DNA of 47,619 nucleotides from JAITWN01 sp964581365 (GCA_964581365.1 CAZOOF010000010.1:1-47619); one strand, 5' to 3'. Shown: positions 1-8,201, counted from the first letter of the stretch. Numbers and translations: made by a program. Notes: a model not told the origin generated them from the sequence alone.

Positions 1-1
1 C

Positions 2-1012
2 ACCTACGTCGCCTACGGACCGCTGGCGCTCGGCGGCACGGTCGTGATCTACGAAGGCGCGCCGACCGTGCCCGACGCCGGCCGCTTCTGGGACATCTGC
101 GCCAGACACGGAGTCACCATCTTCTATACCGCCCCCACCGCCATCCGCGCGCTGATGAAGTTCGGGGACGAAATCCCGGGCCGCTACGATCTGTCGCGCC
201 TGCGCCTGCTGGGCACCGTCGGCGAGCCGATCAATCCCGAAGCCTGGATGTGGTATCACCGCGTCATCGGCAAGGAACGCTGCCCGATCGTCGACACCTG
301 GTGGCAGACGGAAACCGGATGCAACATGATCGCGCCGGTGCCCGGGGTGGTGGCGACCAAGCCCGGATCCTGCACCCGCCCCCTGCCCGGCATCGACGCC
401 GCCGTGGTCGATGAACGAGGCGAGCCGATCCAGACGGCTGACAAGGGCGGCCATCTGGTCATCCGCAAGCCCTGGCCATCGATGCTGCGCACCGTCTGGG
501 GTGATGACGAACGCTACGTCGACACCTACTGGGCGAAGTTCGACAACCGGTTCTACGTCGCCGGCGATAGCGCGCGCTGTGATGAGGACGGCTACTTCTG
601 GATCATGGGCCGGGTCGACGACGTGCTCAACGTAGCCGGTCACCGCCTCGGCACGATGGAGATCGAGTCCGCCCTGGTCGCGCACGCGCGGGTAGCCGAG
701 GCCGCGGTCGTCGGCCGGCCGGATGAAGTGAAGGGAGAAGCGGTCTTCGCCTATGTCGTGCTGCGCGGCGAACGTCCGGCCAACGGCGACTCCAAGGCCT
801 TGATCGACGAGCTGCGGGCCTGGGTCTCATCCGAGATCGGCGCCATCGCCCGCCCCGATGAAATCCGTTTTTCCGACAACCTGCCCAAGACGCGCTCCGG
901 CAAGATCATGCGGCGTCTGCTCCGGGCCATCGCCCGCGGTGAAGAGATCACCCAGGATACTTCCACCCTGGAGAACGAAGCCATCGTGCGGCAGTTGCAG
1001 GGGAAGGAGTAG
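2..1012 (+). CDS. acsA: Acetyl-CoA synthetase, C-terminal half (5' end outside window)
   Basis: AMP-forming acetate:CoA ligase, which activates acetate through acetyl-AMP to acetyl-CoA in the cytoplasm. The reading frame is open from the first bases, so the start lies upstream; about 337 residues remain of a family usually near 650. Visible are the adenylate-forming WWQTETG motif (family consensus continues GGIM, here CNMI), the hinge GRVDDVLNVAGHR, and the C-terminal PKTRSGKIMRR segment, whose lysine is the family's catalytic residue and is controlled by acetylation. It converges on srkA across an 81-bp gap with an imperfect inverted repeat. The TETGCNM variant sits next to the acyl pocket, so a related short-chain acyl-CoA synthetase cannot be excluded. 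Confidence 0.9.
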   Translation, partial: TYVAYGPLALGGTVVIYEGAPTVPDAGRFWDICARHGVTIFYTAPTAIRALMKFGDEIPGRYDLSRLRLLGTVGEPINPEAWMWYHRVIGKERCPIVDTWWQTETGCNMIAPVPGVVATKPGSCTRPLPGIDAAVVDERGEPIQTADKGGHLVIRKPWPSMLRTVWGDDERYVDTYWAKFDNRFYVAGDSARCDEDGYFWIMGRVDDVLNVAGHRLGTMEIESALVAHARVAEAAVVGRPDEVKGEAVFAYVVLRGERPANGDSKALIDELRAWVSSEIGAIARPDEIRFSDNLPKTRSGKIMRRLLRAIARGEEITQDTSTLENEAIVRQLQGKE

Positions 1013-1030
1013 AGCAAAGAAAAGATGAAC

Positions 1031-1094
1031 GAGGAAAGGTGAAGAGAAAGAGAAATACTCCGGCTATCCAGCCTTTTCTCTCCACTCTTTCCTC
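1031..1094. terminator. Imperfect inverted repeat between convergent acsA and srkA
   Basis: Two purine/pyrimidine-rich arms at 1031-1052 and 1073-1094 are near reverse complements; both begin or end with GAGGAAAG or its complement. They flank a 20-bp spacer between two convergent genes. The right arm touches the srkA stop codon. It may act as a bidirectional terminator, although there is no clean U-tract. Confidence 0.4.
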
Positions 1095-2071
1095 TAAAGC
1101 GGCGGCTCATCCATCGCCGCGATCTGTTCGCGCAGTTCGAGGATGCGATCCTGCCAGTAGCGCTGGCTGCCGAACCAGGGAAAGGCCGCCGGGAACGCCG
1201 CATCGTCCCAGCGCCGTGCGATCCAGGCGGAGTAATGAATCAGGCGCAAGGTACGCAGGGCTTCGATCAGCTGCAGCTCCCGGCGGTCGAAAGGATGGAA
1301 GTCCTCATATCCGGACAAAATCCATCCAAGCTGTCGTTCCATCTCGTCGCGTTCGCCGGACATCAGCATCCATAGATCCTGCACCGCGGGACCCATGCGG
1401 CTATCGTCGAAATCGACGAAGTGTGGTCCATCCTCGGCCCACAGCACATTGCCCACATGGCAGTCGCCATGCAGTCGAATCTGCTTCACCCGTCCGGCCC
1501 GCTCGAAACACCGGGCAACCCCCTCCAGCGCCTGAGCTGATACGCCCGCCCACACTTCGCGCAGTTCCGCCGGAATGAATTCCCCCGCCAGCAGGAATTC
1601 GCGGGGCTCGCGGCCGAAGGTGTCGATGTCGAGCGCAGGTCGCTCGCGGTAGGATTCGATCGCTCCCACGGCGTGGATCCGGCCGAGGAAGCGCCCCATC
1701 CACTCCAAAGTACGGCGTTCGAGCAGTTCGGGCGCGCGACCGCTCTGGCGCGGGTAGAGCGCAACGCGGTGACCGTCGGCATGCAGCAGCGTCGCGCCTC
1801 CGATCTCGAGCGGCGCGACCACCGGGATCTCTCTTTCGGCCAGCGCGGCCACGAAGCGATGCTCTTCCAGAATGGCGGCGTCGCTCCACCGACCGGGACG
1901 ATAGAACTTGGCGATCAGCGGCGGGGCGTCGAGGACGCCGATCTGATAGACCCGGTTCTCATAGCTGTTGAGGGTCAGAACACGGCCGTCGCCCTGCACG
2001 CCGAAGCTCTCGACGATATCCAGGATGCGATCGGGCGTCAGTCCATGATACGGCGTTGCTTGATCGTTCAT
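1094..2071 (-). CDS. srkA: Stress response serine/threonine kinase SrkA (YihE/RdoA family)
   Basis: 325 residues, close to the E. coli protein (328). SrkA is a cytoplasmic kinase of the APH/choline-kinase fold that protects cells under oxidative and envelope stress, reportedly by counteracting MazF-dependent death. Visible are the N-terminal LNSYENRVYQIG region, the ATP-site lysine region LIAKFYRPGRW (about residues 52-62), the catalytic loop HGDCHVGNVLW (201-211, D203 as catalytic base) and the metal-binding VDFDDSRMGP (219-228). The ATG start gives the family's usual N terminus. It is divergent from the peroxiredoxin gene, with 159 bp between them. Confidence 0.9.
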   Translation of the reverse strand: MNDQATPYHGLTPDRILDIVESFGVQGDGRVLTLNSYENRVYQIGVLDAPPLIAKFYRPGRWSDAAILEEHRFVAALAEREIPVVAPLEIGGATLLHADGHRVALYPRQSGRAPELLERRTLEWMGRFLGRIHAVGAIESYRERPALDIDTFGREPREFLLAGEFIPAELREVWAGVSAQALEGVARCFERAGRVKQIRLHGDCHVGNVLWAEDGPHFVDFDDSRMGPAVQDLWMLMSGERDEMERQLGWILSGYEDFHPFDRRELQLIEALRTLRLIHYSAWIARRWDDAAFPAAFPWFGSQRYWQDRILELREQIAAMDEPPL

Positions 2072-2161
2072 GCACTTATGCTAACCCGGATTGGATCCTG
2101 TCACGAGCCGCATCGCTCCCGGTGAAATTCCAGCCTTTTTCATGCGGGGAAGCCTGCCTTC

Positions 2162-2190
2162 TTGGTCGCGCCCCCCCATCGTGCTACGCT
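2162..2190 (+). promoter_or_regulatory. Predicted sigma-70 promoter of the peroxiredoxin gene
   Basis: TTGGTC (2162-2167) and TACGCT (2185-2190) are separated by 17 bp and lie about 40 bp upstream of the ATG at 2231. A ribosome-binding site GGAGA at 2218-2222 follows with 8-nt spacing. Each hexamer matches only about half of the consensus, so an activator may be required. Confidence 0.35.
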
Positions 2191-2230
2191 CGAAACTCCC
2201 CTCGAACCACAGTAAACGGAGAATCGCGAC

Positions 2231-2890
2231 ATGGCACTGCACATTGGTGACACTGCCCCCGACTTCACCGCTGAAACCACCGAAGGCACCATCCGCTTTC
2301 ACGAGTGGATCGGCGACGGTTGGGTCATCCTCTTCTCACATCCCAAGGATTTCACCCCGGTCTGCACCACCGAGCTGGGCTACATGGCGGGCCTCAAGCC
2401 CGAGTTTGATCGGCGCAATTGCAAGATCATCGGACTCAGCGTGGATCCGGTCAGCGACCACCAGCGCTGGGTCAAGGACATCGAGGAAACTCAGGGCCAC
2501 GCGGTCAATTATCCGCTGATCGGCGATCACGATCTGAAGGTTGCCAAGCTCTATGACATGATTCATCCCAATGCGAGCGGCAAGGCATCGGAACGCAGCG
2601 CCGCCGATAACGCGACGGTCCGCTCGGTGTTCATCATCGGTCCGGACAAACTGATCAAAGCCATTCTGACCTACCCCATGAGCTCCGGCCGCAACTTCCA
2701 GGAAGTGCTGCGTCTGCTCGACTCGATTCAGCTCACCGCGCGTCACAAGGTGGCGACTCCGGTGAACTGGAACCCGGGCGAGGACGTCATCATTCCGCCT
2801 TCGATTCCCGACGAGGAAGCGAAGAAGACCTTCCCGGACGGCTGGCGGGCGCTCAAGCCGTACCTCAGGATCGTGCCGCAGCCGAAGTAG
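2231..2890 (+). CDS. 1-Cys peroxiredoxin (Prx6 subfamily)
   Basis: Thiol peroxidase reducing hydrogen peroxide and organic hydroperoxides in the cytoplasm. At 219 residues it has the typical Prx6 length, with the long C-terminal domain absent from AhpC. The peroxidatic cysteine is C45 in PKDFTPVCTTE, and the conserved arginine lies in TVRSVFIIGP. The other cysteine (C64) is not at a canonical resolving position, which fits a 1-Cys enzyme recycled by an external thiol. It is monocistronic: its own promoter-like region upstream and a strong terminator immediately downstream. The ATG at 2231 has a well-spaced GGAGA site. Confidence 0.93.
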   Translation: MALHIGDTAPDFTAETTEGTIRFHEWIGDGWVILFSHPKDFTPVCTTELGYMAGLKPEFDRRNCKIIGLSVDPVSDHQRWVKDIEETQGHAVNYPLIGDHDLKVAKLYDMIHPNASGKASERSAADNATVRSVFIIGPDKLIKAILTYPMSSGRNFQEVLRLLDSIQLTARHKVATPVNWNPGEDVIIPPSIPDEEAKKTFPDGWRALKPYLRIVPQPK

Positions 2891-2913
2891 CGACAACCCC
2901 GCGACCCGCAGAA

Positions 2914-2941
2914 GAAGGCGCTTCAGGCGCCTTCTTTTTTT
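2914..2941 (+). terminator. Rho-independent terminator after the peroxiredoxin gene
   Basis: Perfect 8-bp stem GAAGGCGC (2914-2921) with GCGCCTTC (2927-2934), 5-nt loop, then a run of seven T. Additional A-T pairs can extend the stem base. It lies 23 bp after the stop codon. Confidence 0.93.
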
Positions 2942-3062
2942 CCGTGAGAGCCAAACGACGGCACCATCGATGACCGCCCCCCCTTGAACGCGGGGTTGTG
3001 GCCCCTCTCCCGCTAGCCGATGCTTTCCGGCTGTTTCAAAGAAAAACCATAAGGGAGCACCC

Positions 3063-4166
3063 GTGACGACAAGAGCACTTCTGCCCGGGGCAGCATGCAT
3101 CGGTATTGCGATCATTGTTTCCGGCTGCGCATCGACCGGGTCCGCACCGGTGCCGTTCGACCCGGACCAATCGACATCCGCGCAGGCGCACGCGTTCATC
3201 GGTACGAGACATGAGCAGTACATGAGTGGCGTGGACAAGGTTGGCATCACCGCCTGTAACGTCATGTTCGCCATCCAGGCCAGCGCCCACGCAGGCACCT
3301 CTCCAGGCCTCTTTGCCACCGCCGGCGGTGGCGGGCGCGGCGAGGCGCGTGTCAGCACCATCTTTACGCTGAAGGGGCTTGAAGAAGCCGACATGCAACG
3401 CACGGCCGACGCCGTGTGCGCGGATGCGGAGCGGAAGCTGGTCGATGCCGGCTACCAGGTGGTCCCGCACAGCGAGCTGAAAAACAACGAGGACTTCCAG
3501 CAGCTGCAGGCCGCCGGCAAGGAAAGCCCCTTCCAGTACAAGTCCGGCGATTCCCGTTACCTGGTATTCGCGCGCAGCGGTGACAGTGTCTTCGACGAAC
3601 GCTACATCGGCACCGCCAGCGGCCTCGGTCAGGCGTTCAAGGCCGCGGCAGGTGGCGCAGCCTGGCAGCGCGAAGCCGTGGCGCTCGAAAGCCTGGGCAT
3701 CACCGGCATCAATCTGAACATTCTGATCGACTTTGCCCAGATGTCATCCGACGGCGACAGTGGCTTGCTGGGAGGACTGGCCAGCAAGGACACCGCACAG
3801 GTGAGCGGCGAGGTGCTGCTGAGCGCAACCGGCGGCATCACGGTCAAGCCACATGCCCGGCTCAATTGCTGGGATCGCTTCGGCAAGCACGAGTGCATGG
3901 TCGACGCCAACAAGCAGCCGATCTTCGAGACCTCCCGATCGATCAGCCTGCAGGAGCCCTTCTACACCGGCGTCGAGGAAACAACCACCAAGGGCGACAA
4001 GATTGCCGCAGGCGTAACGGCCGCGCTGTCCCTCTTGGGCGGCACCAAGTCTTCGGTGACCCGTCATGAAGTCACCGTGACGCCTCAGACCTATGCGAAG
4101 GTCCAGCAGAGGATCACCGACGGCCTGCTGGACATGGCGATCAGCCGCGCCACCGAATATCGTTGA
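3063..4166 (+). CDS. Predicted lipoprotein of unknown function
   Basis: I do not recognise the family. The 367-residue product starts with a lipoprotein signal peptide ending in a lipobox (IVSGC, cysteine at residue 22), followed by a Ser/Pro/Asp-rich linker. A glycine-rich patch lies near residue 80 (AGGGGRGEA). The middle and C-terminal parts look globular and soluble with no further membrane segment, so it is probably anchored in the outer membrane facing the periplasm. The start is GTG with an AAGGGAG site about 6 nt upstream. Strong terminators on both sides make it an independent transcription unit between peroxide defence and end-joining genes. The hypothetical call is firm as a gene but open as to role. 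Confidence 0.85.
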   Translation: MTTRALLPGAACIGIAIIVSGCASTGSAPVPFDPDQSTSAQAHAFIGTRHEQYMSGVDKVGITACNVMFAIQASAHAGTSPGLFATAGGGGRGEARVSTIFTLKGLEEADMQRTADAVCADAERKLVDAGYQVVPHSELKNNEDFQQLQAAGKESPFQYKSGDSRYLVFARSGDSVFDERYIGTASGLGQAFKAAAGGAAWQREAVALESLGITGINLNILIDFAQMSSDGDSGLLGGLASKDTAQVSGEVLLSATGGITVKPHARLNCWDRFGKHECMVDANKQPIFETSRSISLQEPFYTGVEETTTKGDKIAAGVTAALSLLGGTKSSVTRHEVTVTPQTYAKVQQRITDGLLDMAISRATEYR

Positions 4167-4209
4167 TATGGCTGGTTGCGGCGTCGTAACCCCCTTACGG
4201 CGCTGATTC

Positions 4210-4254
4210 AGCCGGGCGATGCCCGCTCGGGTATCGCCCGGCTTCCCTTTTTTC
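4210..4254 (+). terminator. Rho-independent terminator after the unknown lipoprotein
   Basis: Perfect 11-bp stem AGCCGGGCGAT (4210-4220) with ATCGCCCGGCT (4233-4243). The 12-nt interior can add CCC/GGG pairing. A pyrimidine tail with six T follows. Confidence 0.92.
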
Positions 4255-4493
4255 CCGATAGGCTGGCACCTGCCTGATTCTCTTCTCGCCTGGGCATTTC
4301 CCCCGCTGGCGCGCCGCTTGACCCGGTGCGGGATCGGGATACTCCGCGCGAAACTTCGATGAGCGCCAATCCCGCGCGCCATCCCGGCGGGATCCTCTGA
4401 TTTTTCAGGCTTTCTCAGCGCTCACACCCGTCTTCGGCGCCTTGGCATCGGCATTGCACCGGATGCTCTCATACACTGCATGGAGGACATGCC
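4255..4493. other. Intergenic region before the end-joining operon
   Basis: After the terminator this stretch holds no convincing reading frame. TTGACC near 4319 is the best -35-like hexamer, but no good -10 follows at standard distance. The last bases carry a clear ribosome-binding site, GGAGG at 4482-4486, 7 nt before the DUF3008 start. The operon promoter should lie here but I cannot place it. Confidence 0.5.
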
Positions 4494-4676
4494 ATGCCCG
4501 CCAGATCGCGATCGCAGCAGAAGGCCGCCGGCGCGGCGCTGTCCGCCAAGCGCGGTGAAACCTCAAAGGCGTCCCTGCGCGGCGCTTCCCGGGAAATGTA
4601 CGAGTCGATGTCGGAGGAGAAGCTGCGGGAAATGGCGCACACGCCGCGTAAGGGCAAGCCGGAAAGGAAGCGCTGA
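4494..4676 (+). CDS. DUF3008 family small basic protein
   Basis: A 60-residue lysine/arginine-rich protein matching DUF3008: the N-terminal QQKAAGAALSAKRGE block, the central GASREMYESMSEEKLREMA block, and the KGKPERKR tail. No function is established for the family to my knowledge. The start has a GGAGG site at good spacing. The gap to the ku GTG is only 3 bp, so translation is probably coupled and the protein is made with the end-joining proteins. An accessory DNA-binding or DNA-protection role is inference from charge and context. An in-frame annotation as part of ku is excluded because it has its own stop. Confidence 0.85.
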   Translation: MPARSRSQQKAAGAALSAKRGETSKASLRGASREMYESMSEEKLREMAHTPRKGKPERKR

Positions 4677-4679
4677 GCC

Positions 4680-5555
4680 GTGGCCGCTCCGCGCGCATAC
4701 TGGAAGGGATATCTGCGCCTGTCGCTGGTATCGATCGCGGTCGAGATGTTCCCGGCCCTGGAAAGCGGCAGCCGGCCTGCCCTGCATCAGATCCATCGTC
4801 CGAGCGGGCGTCGCATCCGTTATGAGAAAACCGTACCGGGGCTCGGTCCGGTGGAGAAGGCCGATATCGCCCGCGGGGTGGAAGTCGACGATGATACCTA
4901 CGTGATCGTCGAGCCGGAGGAACTGGAAGCGATCCGCCTCGAGAGCAGGCATACGCTCGATCTGGTGCAGTTCATCGATGAGGCGGAACTCGATCCCCGT
5001 TACTTCGAGCGTCCCTACTATCTGACACCCGGCAGCGAAGTGTCGATGGAAGGGTTCGCGGTAATGCGAGCGGCCCTTCGCAGCGAACGGAAGGTCGGAC
5101 TCGGGCAGATCACCATGCGCGGCCAGGAGTATCTGGTCGCAGTGCGTCCCTGCGGCGCAGGGCTACTGGTCGAGACACTGCGCTACCAGAACGAAGTGCG
5201 CTCGCCATCGAAACTGTTTGCGGACATTCCCGGCGATGGCGACATCGACGGCGAGATGGTCGAACTGGCGCGCCGCCTGATCTCCGACAAGACTGCTCCT
5301 CTGGACCTGTCTGCCTTCCATGACACCTATGCCGATGCTCTGCACAAGCTGGTCAGCGACAAGCGCAGTCATCGCCACCTGGTTCATGCGCCCGCGGATA
5401 CCGGCCGCAGATCCGCCGAAGTGGTGGATCTGATGGAAGCGCTGAAGAAGAGCGTGGCCGGCAAACCGAAATCCGGCAGCGCGCCCAAGAAGAGGCGCCA
5501 GGCCGCCCGATCGGGCAGCCGGCCTTCGACCGTCAAGCGCCGACGCAGCAGTTGA
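4680..5555 (+). CDS. ku: Non-homologous end joining protein Ku
   Basis: Bacterial Ku forms a homodimeric ring that binds DNA double-strand ends and recruits LigD. The 291 residues begin with the family-typical WKGYLRLSLVSIAVEMFP and continue through the core beta-barrel/bridge region (LHQIHRPSGRRIRYEK, ERPYYLTPG). The C-terminal 35 residues are a lysine/arginine-rich tail of the kind that lets some bacterial Ku proteins hold and thread DNA. The start is GTG 3 bp after the DUF3008 stop, and the stop is 1 bp before the ligD ATG, so the four genes form a tight operon. It would act when no sister chromosome is available for recombination. Confidence 0.95.
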   Translation: MAAPRAYWKGYLRLSLVSIAVEMFPALESGSRPALHQIHRPSGRRIRYEKTVPGLGPVEKADIARGVEVDDDTYVIVEPEELEAIRLESRHTLDLVQFIDEAELDPRYFERPYYLTPGSEVSMEGFAVMRAALRSERKVGLGQITMRGQEYLVAVRPCGAGLLVETLRYQNEVRSPSKLFADIPGDGDIDGEMVELARRLISDKTAPLDLSAFHDTYADALHKLVSDKRSHRHLVHAPADTGRRSAEVVDLMEALKKSVAGKPKSGSAPKKRRQAARSGSRPSTVKRRRSS

Positions 5556-5556
5556 G

Positions 5557-7095
5557 ATGATGAGGTCTGCCTCGGTCCGCAACAGGCTGACCCCGTATCG
5601 CAAACGGCGTGACTTCCGCTTTACTCCCGAACCGAGTGGCGACAGCGATCTCCCTCGCTCACCGGGAGGAAGCTTCGTGATCCAGAAGCACGCGGCACGG
5701 CGCCTGCATTTCGACTTTCGCCTCGAGCTCGACGGCGTATTGAAAAGCTGGGCGATCACGCGGGGTCCGAGCCTCGACCCTGCCGACAAGCGTCTCGCGG
5801 TTCGCACCGAGGATCATCCGCTCGAATACGGCGATTTCGAAGGCACCATACCCGCCGGCCAGTACGGTGGCGGGACCGTCATGCTGTGGGACCGAGGTCG
5901 CTGGGAACCGCGCGGCGATCCGCATCGGGGTCTCGCGAGTGGCATGCTGAAATTCACTCTTCACGGTGAGCGGCTGCAGGGCGGCTTCGCGCTGATACGT
6001 TTGAAGGAGTCATCTGCACACGCCAGACCAGGCCGCGAAAACTGGCTGCTGGTGAAGGAAAAGGATGCCTGGTCCGAGCGCGGCACCGACCCGGTGCGAC
6101 GCTGGAGCCGGAGCGTCGCCAGCGGGCGGGCGATGAATGATATCGCCGCGCGGGCGCCGTCGCCGCGCGTTTACCGACGGCCCCCTGCGTTCGTGCGTCC
6201 GCAGCTCGCCTCGCTCGAGAGCTCGCCTCCGGCCGGAACAGCATGGCTACACGAACTGAAGTTCGACGGCTATCGGGCCCTGCTCGCGATTGGTGGCGGC
6301 CAGCATCGGATTTACACACGCTCCGGCCTCGACTGGAGCGCGAAGTTTCCATCCCTGCGCGCTGCCGCCGGCGGCCTGAATGTCGATGAGGCGCTGATCG
6401 ACGGGGAACTGGTGGTGATGGATGCCGATGGAGTCAGCCGTTTCGGCCTGCTGCAGCAGGCGATTCGCCGGCATCCGGACGACATCGTGATGATGGCCTT
6501 CGATCTGCTTCGCGTCGACGGCCGTGATCTTCGCGCCCTGCCTCTCACCGAGCGCAAGCGTCTATTGCGCAGGCTGCTCGGCCACCAGCACGAACTGCGC
6601 TACAGCGATCACCAGCGCGGCAATGGCGCCGAGGTGCTTGCCGCGGCATGCCGGCTCGGACTCGAAGGCATCGTGTCGAAACGAGCCGATCTGCCTTATC
6701 GATCCGGCCGCACCCATGGCTGGATCAAGACCAAGTGCAGTGGGCGCACCGAACTGGTGATTGCGGGCTATCGCCCCTCGACGGCACGAGGCCGCCCGTT
6801 CTCGTCCCTGCTGCTCGGCGCGTACAGTGACGGCAGACTGCTGTACCGGGGACGCGTGGCCTCCGGCCTGGATCAGGAAACGCTGACCCTCCTCGCCCGC
6901 CGGTTTCGCCGTCTCGCCCGCCGCACCAGCCCGTTTCACGAAGTTCCCCCCATAGTCGCCCGCGATGCGCGCTGGCTGAGTCCCCGTCTGGTGGCCGAAG
7001 TCGCCTACACGGAAATCACGGCGGACGGTATCCTGCGCCACCCGCGCTTCCTTGGGCTGCGCCAGGACAAGGAGGCGCGCGATGTCCGCGCCTGA
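5557..7095 (+). CDS. ligD: LigD: 3'-phosphoesterase plus ATP-dependent DNA ligase domains
   Basis: End-processing and sealing enzyme of bacterial non-homologous end joining, 512 residues. The N-terminal phosphoesterase domain (about 15-175) shows the HFDFRLE metal-site motif (51-57) and EDHPLEYGDFEGTIPAGQYGGG-type region. The ligase domain (about 215-510) has the nucleotidyl-lysine motif ELKFDGYR (K235), AFDLLRVDGRDL, the GLEGIVSKR motif and WIKTK. The C-terminal KEAR tail resembles the inter-domain junction of full-length LigD. The polymerase domain usually fused to it is encoded by the next gene, overlapping by 14 bp in another frame. Order PE-Lig then Pol matches the Pseudomonas-type arrangement, not the mycobacterial Pol-PE-Lig. 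Confidence 0.95.
   Translation: MMRSASVRNRLTPYRKRRDFRFTPEPSGDSDLPRSPGGSFVIQKHAARRLHFDFRLELDGVLKSWAITRGPSLDPADKRLAVRTEDHPLEYGDFEGTIPAGQYGGGTVMLWDRGRWEPRGDPHRGLASGMLKFTLHGERLQGGFALIRLKESSAHARPGRENWLLVKEKDAWSERGTDPVRRWSRSVASGRAMNDIAARAPSPRVYRRPPAFVRPQLASLESSPPAGTAWLHELKFDGYRALLAIGGGQHRIYTRSGLDWSAKFPSLRAAAGGLNVDEALIDGELVVMDADGVSRFGLLQQAIRRHPDDIVMMAFDLLRVDGRDLRALPLTERKRLLRRLLGHQHELRYSDHQRGNGAEVLAAACRLGLEGIVSKRADLPYRSGRTHGWIKTKCSGRTELVIAGYRPSTARGRPFSSLLLGAYSDGRLLYRGRVASGLDQETLTLLARRFRRLARRTSPFHEVPPIVARDARWLSPRLVAEVAYTEITADGILRHPRFLGLRQDKEARDVRA
7069..7075 (+). promoter_or_regulatory. Strong ribosome-binding site inside the ligD ligase tail
   Basis: AAGGAGG lies 6 nt before the ATG at 7082 and overlaps the Lys-Glu-Ala codons of the upstream gene. 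It supports 7082 rather than the earlier in-frame TTG at 7052 and supports a genuine separate polymerase gene. Confidence 0.85.
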
Positions 7096-8008
7096 AATTC
7101 ACGATCCACCGATAACGCTGTCCGGCGTGAGGATCACGCATCCGGGGAAAATCATCTATCCACTTCAGGGCGTGACGAAGGGCGAGATCGCGGCTTATCT
7201 CGAGCGCGTTGCGGACCGCATGCTGCCTCATGTGGCCGGCCGACCGCTGTCACTCGTGCGCTGTCCGCGCGGGCGACAGCATCACTGCTTCTTCCAGCGT
7301 CATCTCGCCCCGGGCATGCCCTCCGGTCTGCATGGGGTGAGCATTCCTGGCAAGGATCGCAAACCCTATCTCTATATCGAAGATCGCGCGGGACTCCTCG
7401 GCGCCGCGCAGACCGGCGCCCTCGAGCTGCATCTGTGGGGAGCTCGGATCGACGACATCGAACATCCCGATCGCATGATCTTCGATCTCGATCCGGATCC
7501 CGGCGTGCCGTTCGCGTCGGTGCGCGACACCGCCGTCCTCCTGCGCCGGATTCTGCGCAGCGCCGGGCTGGAGAGCTTCGTCATGCTCACGGGCGGCAAG
7601 GGAGTGCACGTGCTGGTGCCGCTGCGGGGGACCAGTACCTGGGCTCAGGTGCGGGACTTCTCCCGCGGGATTGCCGCAGCCATCGCCGCCGACGAGCCCG
7701 AACGTTACACCATCAAGGCAGCGAAGGCCGGACGGCGCAACCGGATCTTCATCGACTGGATGCGTAATCTGCGGAGCGGAACCGCAGTCGCGCCCTACTC
7801 CACGCGCGCCCGTCCGAACTGCCCGATCGCCGTGCCACTGCGCTGGGACGAACTGCCGCGAATCACGAGCGCAGCGCGCTACGATATCAGCAACATCGAT
7901 CGTCGCCTGGCGGCGCTGCGCGAGGATCCATGGTCGGAACTGTTCGAGCTCGCCCAGGATCTTCCCTCCGGGGTCGAGGCCATGATCGCGCGCCTGAACC
8001 GCTCCTGA
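7082..8008 (+). CDS. ligD: LigD polymerase/primase domain, free-standing
   Basis: Archaeo-eukaryotic-primase-type polymerase that fills gaps and adds (ribo)nucleotides at broken ends before ligation; 308 residues, the size of an isolated LigD Pol domain. It begins with VRITHPGKIIYP. Catalytic carboxylates are in FDLDPDP (D135, D137) and FIDWMRN (D225), and the TGGKGVHVLVPL nucleotide-binding segment is intact. It overlaps the ligase gene by 14 bp and has its own AAGGAGG site, indicating translational coupling. No phosphoesterase or ligase sequence follows. The enzyme presumably docks on the PE-ligase protein or Ku non-covalently. Confidence 0.93.
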   Translation: MSAPEIHDPPITLSGVRITHPGKIIYPLQGVTKGEIAAYLERVADRMLPHVAGRPLSLVRCPRGRQHHCFFQRHLAPGMPSGLHGVSIPGKDRKPYLYIEDRAGLLGAAQTGALELHLWGARIDDIEHPDRMIFDLDPDPGVPFASVRDTAVLLRRILRSAGLESFVMLTGGKGVHVLVPLRGTSTWAQVRDFSRGIAAAIAADEPERYTIKAAKAGRRNRIFIDWMRNLRSGTAVAPYSTRARPNCPIAVPLRWDELPRITSAARYDISNIDRRLAALREDPWSELFELAQDLPSGVEAMIARLNRS

Positions 8009-8033
8009 GCGGGAAAATACGTATGCTCCCGGA

Positions 8034-8061
8034 TTCACCACCGGCAGGCAGCGAGCATAAT
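8034..8061 (+). promoter_or_regulatory. Predicted promoter of egtB-egtD
   Basis: TTCACC (8034-8039) and CATAAT (8056-8061), spacing 16 bp, with 4/6 and 5/6 matches to sigma-70 consensus. It lies just after the ligD polymerase stop and would give a leader of roughly 115-135 nt before egtB, in which I see no recognisable riboswitch. Confidence 0.45.
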
Positions 8062-8201
8062 CCCCAGGATCCGGAGCTGCGGGACAGGCGCGCCTGCTGT
8101 CGCTGCCACATTGCCCGGGATCGGCCGGGGATGATCCGTTCCGGCCTCCATGCTGTTGCGGTTCCGGAGCACGGGTCTGCTTGAATCAAACTGTCGATGC
8201 T

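Noticed and set aside
7052..7081. TTG at 7052 as start of the LigD polymerase gene
   Set aside because: The ATG at 7082 has AAGGAGG at ideal spacing; the TTG has no ribosome site and adds only residues that are shadow of the ligase tail.
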